DNA of 15,208 nt, taken from Patescibacteria group bacterium. GTDB taxonomy: Bacteria; Patescibacteriota; Doudnabacteria; UBA920. Shown here one piece after another: positions 13,689-15,208 of the stretch. Position numbers and translations under genes: made by a program. Positions within the stretch are counted from its first letter, which is position 1. Every line of letters starts with the position of its first letter. Under the pieces are notes generated by a model that saw only the letters and a list, made by a program, of their open reading frames with translations, did no database searches and was not told the DNA's origin. The stretch is from the NCBI GenBank assembly GCA_023487095.1, contig JAMDEL010000027.1, forward strand, positions 1-15,208, in the 5' to 3' direction.

Positions 13689-14498
13689 ATGAAAAGAACA
13701 AAAAAAATTGCCGGCGTGGTCACCGCTTTAGCCATGCTACCCTTTATGGCTTTTGCCCAAGGGCCCTCGGCCTCAACTTCGGTTCATTTAAGCATCTGGA
13801 CTGGAACGGTTTCAAGCGTTTCGGGTAACACATTTACCCTGGCAGCCAATAATGGCGCCACATATACAGTGGATGCTTCCGCTGCCAAGACCCACAGGCG
13901 TTTTGGCGCCATAATGCAGGTTGCAGACCTCCAGCCGGGGGATAGCGTGGTGGTAAAAGGCATGGCGGACGGCAGCAATATTAAGGCCCAAGTGATTAGG
14001 GATACTTCGCTTCAGGCCAAGAACGGCGTTTTTTCCGGGAAAGTGGCGGCAATCAACGGCTCAAGCTTTACGGTGCAGTCCGGCGCCAGGGGTTCCCAGA
14101 CGGTGAACACTGACAGCGCAACTGTCTTTAAAAAGAACGGCCAGGCGGCCCAGCTTTCAGACGTCGTTGTCGGTAGCCAGGTGCGGGTGACCGGAGTGTG
14201 GGATAAGGCAAACAACAACATTTCTGCCAAGTTCGTGAACGTGGTTGTCAGGATGGCACGGATAAACATTAGCGGCTCTTTAAGCTCGGTCAACGGTAAC
14301 AGCCTGACAGTCAGCGCCTCAAACGGAACTACGTATACCGTGGATGCTTCCAATGCCCGTATAGTCAAAAAATTCGGCGGCAAAATCAGCTTGTCTGATT
14401 TAAACCCAGGCGATAGCCTGAAAATTAACGGCCGGCACGAAATTGGTTCCGTAAGCGTTATGGCTGGATTGGTCAGAGACACTTCTATAACAAAGTAA
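13689..14498 (+). CDS. Secreted protein with three DUF5666-like repeats
   Basis: A 269-residue exported protein of unknown function. A signal peptide is clear: MKRTKK, a hydrophobic core, and a likely cut after AFA (residue ~23). The mature part is three repeats of about 72 residues, each a small beta-barrel-like unit, at ~37-107, ~113-185 and ~193-267. Each begins like xGxVSSVxGNxFTV, has a middle VDASxAxxxKKFG and ends with GDSxxVxG. Repeats 1 and 3 both contain YTVDAS and end in RDTS, so they are closest to each other; repeat 2 has diverged. No Cys, catalytic motif or anchor is visible. The start is secure: AAGGAG (13679-13684) lies 4 nt before the ATG, the best ribosome site on the right side. 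A terminator follows directly. Confidence 0.8.
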   Translation: MKRTKKIAGVVTALAMLPFMAFAQGPSASTSVHLSIWTGTVSSVSGNTFTLAANNGATYTVDASAAKTHRRFGAIMQVADLQPGDSVVVKGMADGSNIKAQVIRDTSLQAKNGVFSGKVAAINGSSFTVQSGARGSQTVNTDSATVFKKNGQAAQLSDVVVGSQVRVTGVWDKANNNISAKFVNVVVRMARINISGSLSSVNGNSLTVSASNGTTYTVDASNARIVKKFGGKISLSDLNPGDSLKINGRHEIGSVSVMAGLVRDTSITK

Positions 14499-14507
14499 TG
14501 AATTATA

Positions 14508-14535
14508 AAAACCCCCGTCCTCGGACGGGGGTTTT
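14508..14535. terminator. Bidirectional intrinsic terminator
   Basis: AAAACCCCCGTC (14508-14519) pairs with GACGGGGGTTTT (14524-14535) around a CTCG tetraloop. T-rich ends lie on both strands. It sits between the convergent DUF5666-like and HAD genes and probably serves both. Confidence 0.87.
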
Positions 14536-14547
14536 GTTTGTAAGAGT

Positions 14548-15208
14548 TTATTTTTTTCCGATTTTTGATATATTTTCCGCGCGTTCCAAAATTTTTGCAG
14601 CATGCAGAATACTTTCAGCAGCCAGGCGTTCCCCCTGTTCTATATAAACGGCTTTTGTCCCACCGCTTGCCGTGGTGATTCTCTGAAAACTTCTTTTGCC
14701 CGGTCTGAGCGAGGGGATTTTTGAATCTACCGCCGACTTAAGTTCGGTTTTATATCCGCCGACGAGCACAGCTGTTAGTCTCTGTGAATCAACCAGCATG
14801 GCCGTGTCGTTACCACTATCTCCTGCAACTAAGCCTTTATTGATGCCGCAGATTTTTTCCAGATAATTTACGGCATCAGCTTTCGTCGCCGGCAGAATAT
14901 CAAGGCAATATTTTTTTACGGGCGCATCGGCAGGCAGGTTCCGGTTATGGCCGATTTCTTCGCAGGTTAAAATATTTTGGTTAGGGAAAAATCCAGACAC
15001 TTCCTGGCTTACGGCCTCAAGCTCTTCAGGAGAAGAAAAAAAATGAAAACTAATTTTAAATTTTTGGTAGTCGGGTTCGGGACTGGCTTCCAGGGACTGC
15101 TCTTTTTCCGGTAATTGGAAATTCATTTGCCAATCTGGATGGCTCTGGGAGAACTTTGCCAACATGGTTTTTGCCTGGCCAACCAATCTGACACGGTCAA
15201 AGCCGCTT
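14548..15208 (-). CDS. HAD-IIB hydrolase, sucrose-phosphate-phosphatase-like (N terminus cut by right edge)
   Basis: Cof-type HAD phosphatase, probably acting on a sugar phosphate. The reading frame is open to 15208, so the N-terminal part with the catalytic DxDxT motif is outside the window. Visible are the C2 cap region and HAD motifs III and IV: the Lys in ATKADAV and GDSGNDTAML, followed by a VGGYKTEL segment similar to the VGNAxPEL of sucrose-6-phosphate phosphatases. The C terminus (VYIEQGERLAAESILHAAKIL) also recalls that family. Other HAD-IIB members, such as mannosyl-3-phosphoglycerate or trehalose phosphatases, remain possible. The TTG at 15186 is internal, not a start: family-like codons continue upstream of it. 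No partner synthase is in view. Confidence 0.82.
   Translation of the reverse strand, partial: SGFDRVRLVGQAKTMLAKFSQSHPDWQMNFQLPEKEQSLEASPEPDYQKFKISFHFFSSPEELEAVSQEVSGFFPNQNILTCEEIGHNRNLPADAPVKKYCLDILPATKADAVNYLEKICGINKGLVAGDSGNDTAMLVDSQRLTAVLVGGYKTELKSAVDSKIPSLRPGKRSFQRITTASGGTKAVYIEQGERLAAESILHAAKILERAENISKIGKK

Noticed and set aside
15184..15186. TTG as the start of the HAD hydrolase
   Set aside because: The frame stays open to the window edge and the protein would lack HAD motifs I and II; it is an internal codon of a partial gene.
1..15208. CRISPR arrays, tRNA or rRNA genes, insertion sequences, toxin-antitoxin pairs, phage genes
   Set aside because: No regularly spaced repeats, RNA gene signatures, transposase motifs or terminal repeats were seen on either strand.

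Overview
The window reads as a gene-dense bacterial chromosome segment with short intergenic gaps, moderate GC content and the standard genetic code. I see no insertion sequence, tRNA, rRNA, CRISPR array or phage gene. A stand-alone receiver protein, a secreted protein with DUF5666-like repeats, few Shine-Dalgarno sites and a compact short-form 6-phosphogluconate dehydrogenase would fit a Patescibacteria (CPR, Parcubacteria-like) genome. That assignment is an inference from style and gene content, not proof.

Left part (1-7472): the 5' part of typA, a translational GTPase, lies on the minus strand and runs off the left edge. A convincing sigma70-type promoter drives it, and a divergent extended -10 promoter serves the plus strand. 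The plus-strand series is an AI-2E-family membrane protein, a type II (SERCA-like) cation P-type ATPase, glucose-6-phosphate dehydrogenase (zwf), a short 6-phosphogluconate dehydrogenase (gnd), and a transglutaminase-like protein that overlaps the end of gnd. The series ends in an intrinsic terminator whose left stem lies inside the last codons of the final gene. zwf and gnd supply two of the three enzymes of the oxidative pentose phosphate branch. No lactonase is visible.

Centre (7479-11445): a complete copper-response operon. A promoter overlaps a perfect 8-bp inverted repeat of the CsoR operator type. It is followed by csoR (all three Cu(I) ligands present), copA (Cu(I) P1B-ATPase with a His/Met-rich linker), a DsbD/CcdA-like membrane protein fused to a cupredoxin domain with a Cys-x-Met-Gly-Met motif, and a free 70-residue HMA copper chaperone. 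In the simplest model CsoR senses cytosolic Cu(I), the HMA protein shuttles it, CopA exports it, and the cupredoxin/thiol-relay protein handles copper or redox state outside the membrane. An extended -10 element just before the fusion gene could allow separate expression.

Right part (11502-15208): a stand-alone CheY-like receiver, then a bidirectional terminator. A DrrAB-type ABC exporter (ATPase plus ABC-2 permease) lies on the minus strand, with a promoter so close to the start codon that its mRNA may be leaderless. A secreted three-repeat DUF5666-like protein follows on the plus strand, then another bidirectional terminator, and finally a HAD-IIB (sucrose-phosphate-phosphatase-like) hydrolase on the minus strand, cut by the right edge.

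No stretch longer than 300 bases lacks a gene. The largest gaps (480-616 and 13512-13688) hold divergent promoter DNA. I do not see a wholly new system. The most unusual points are the copper operon architecture, the loss of the conserved lysine in the first motif of G6PDH, and several promoters placed almost on top of their start codons.
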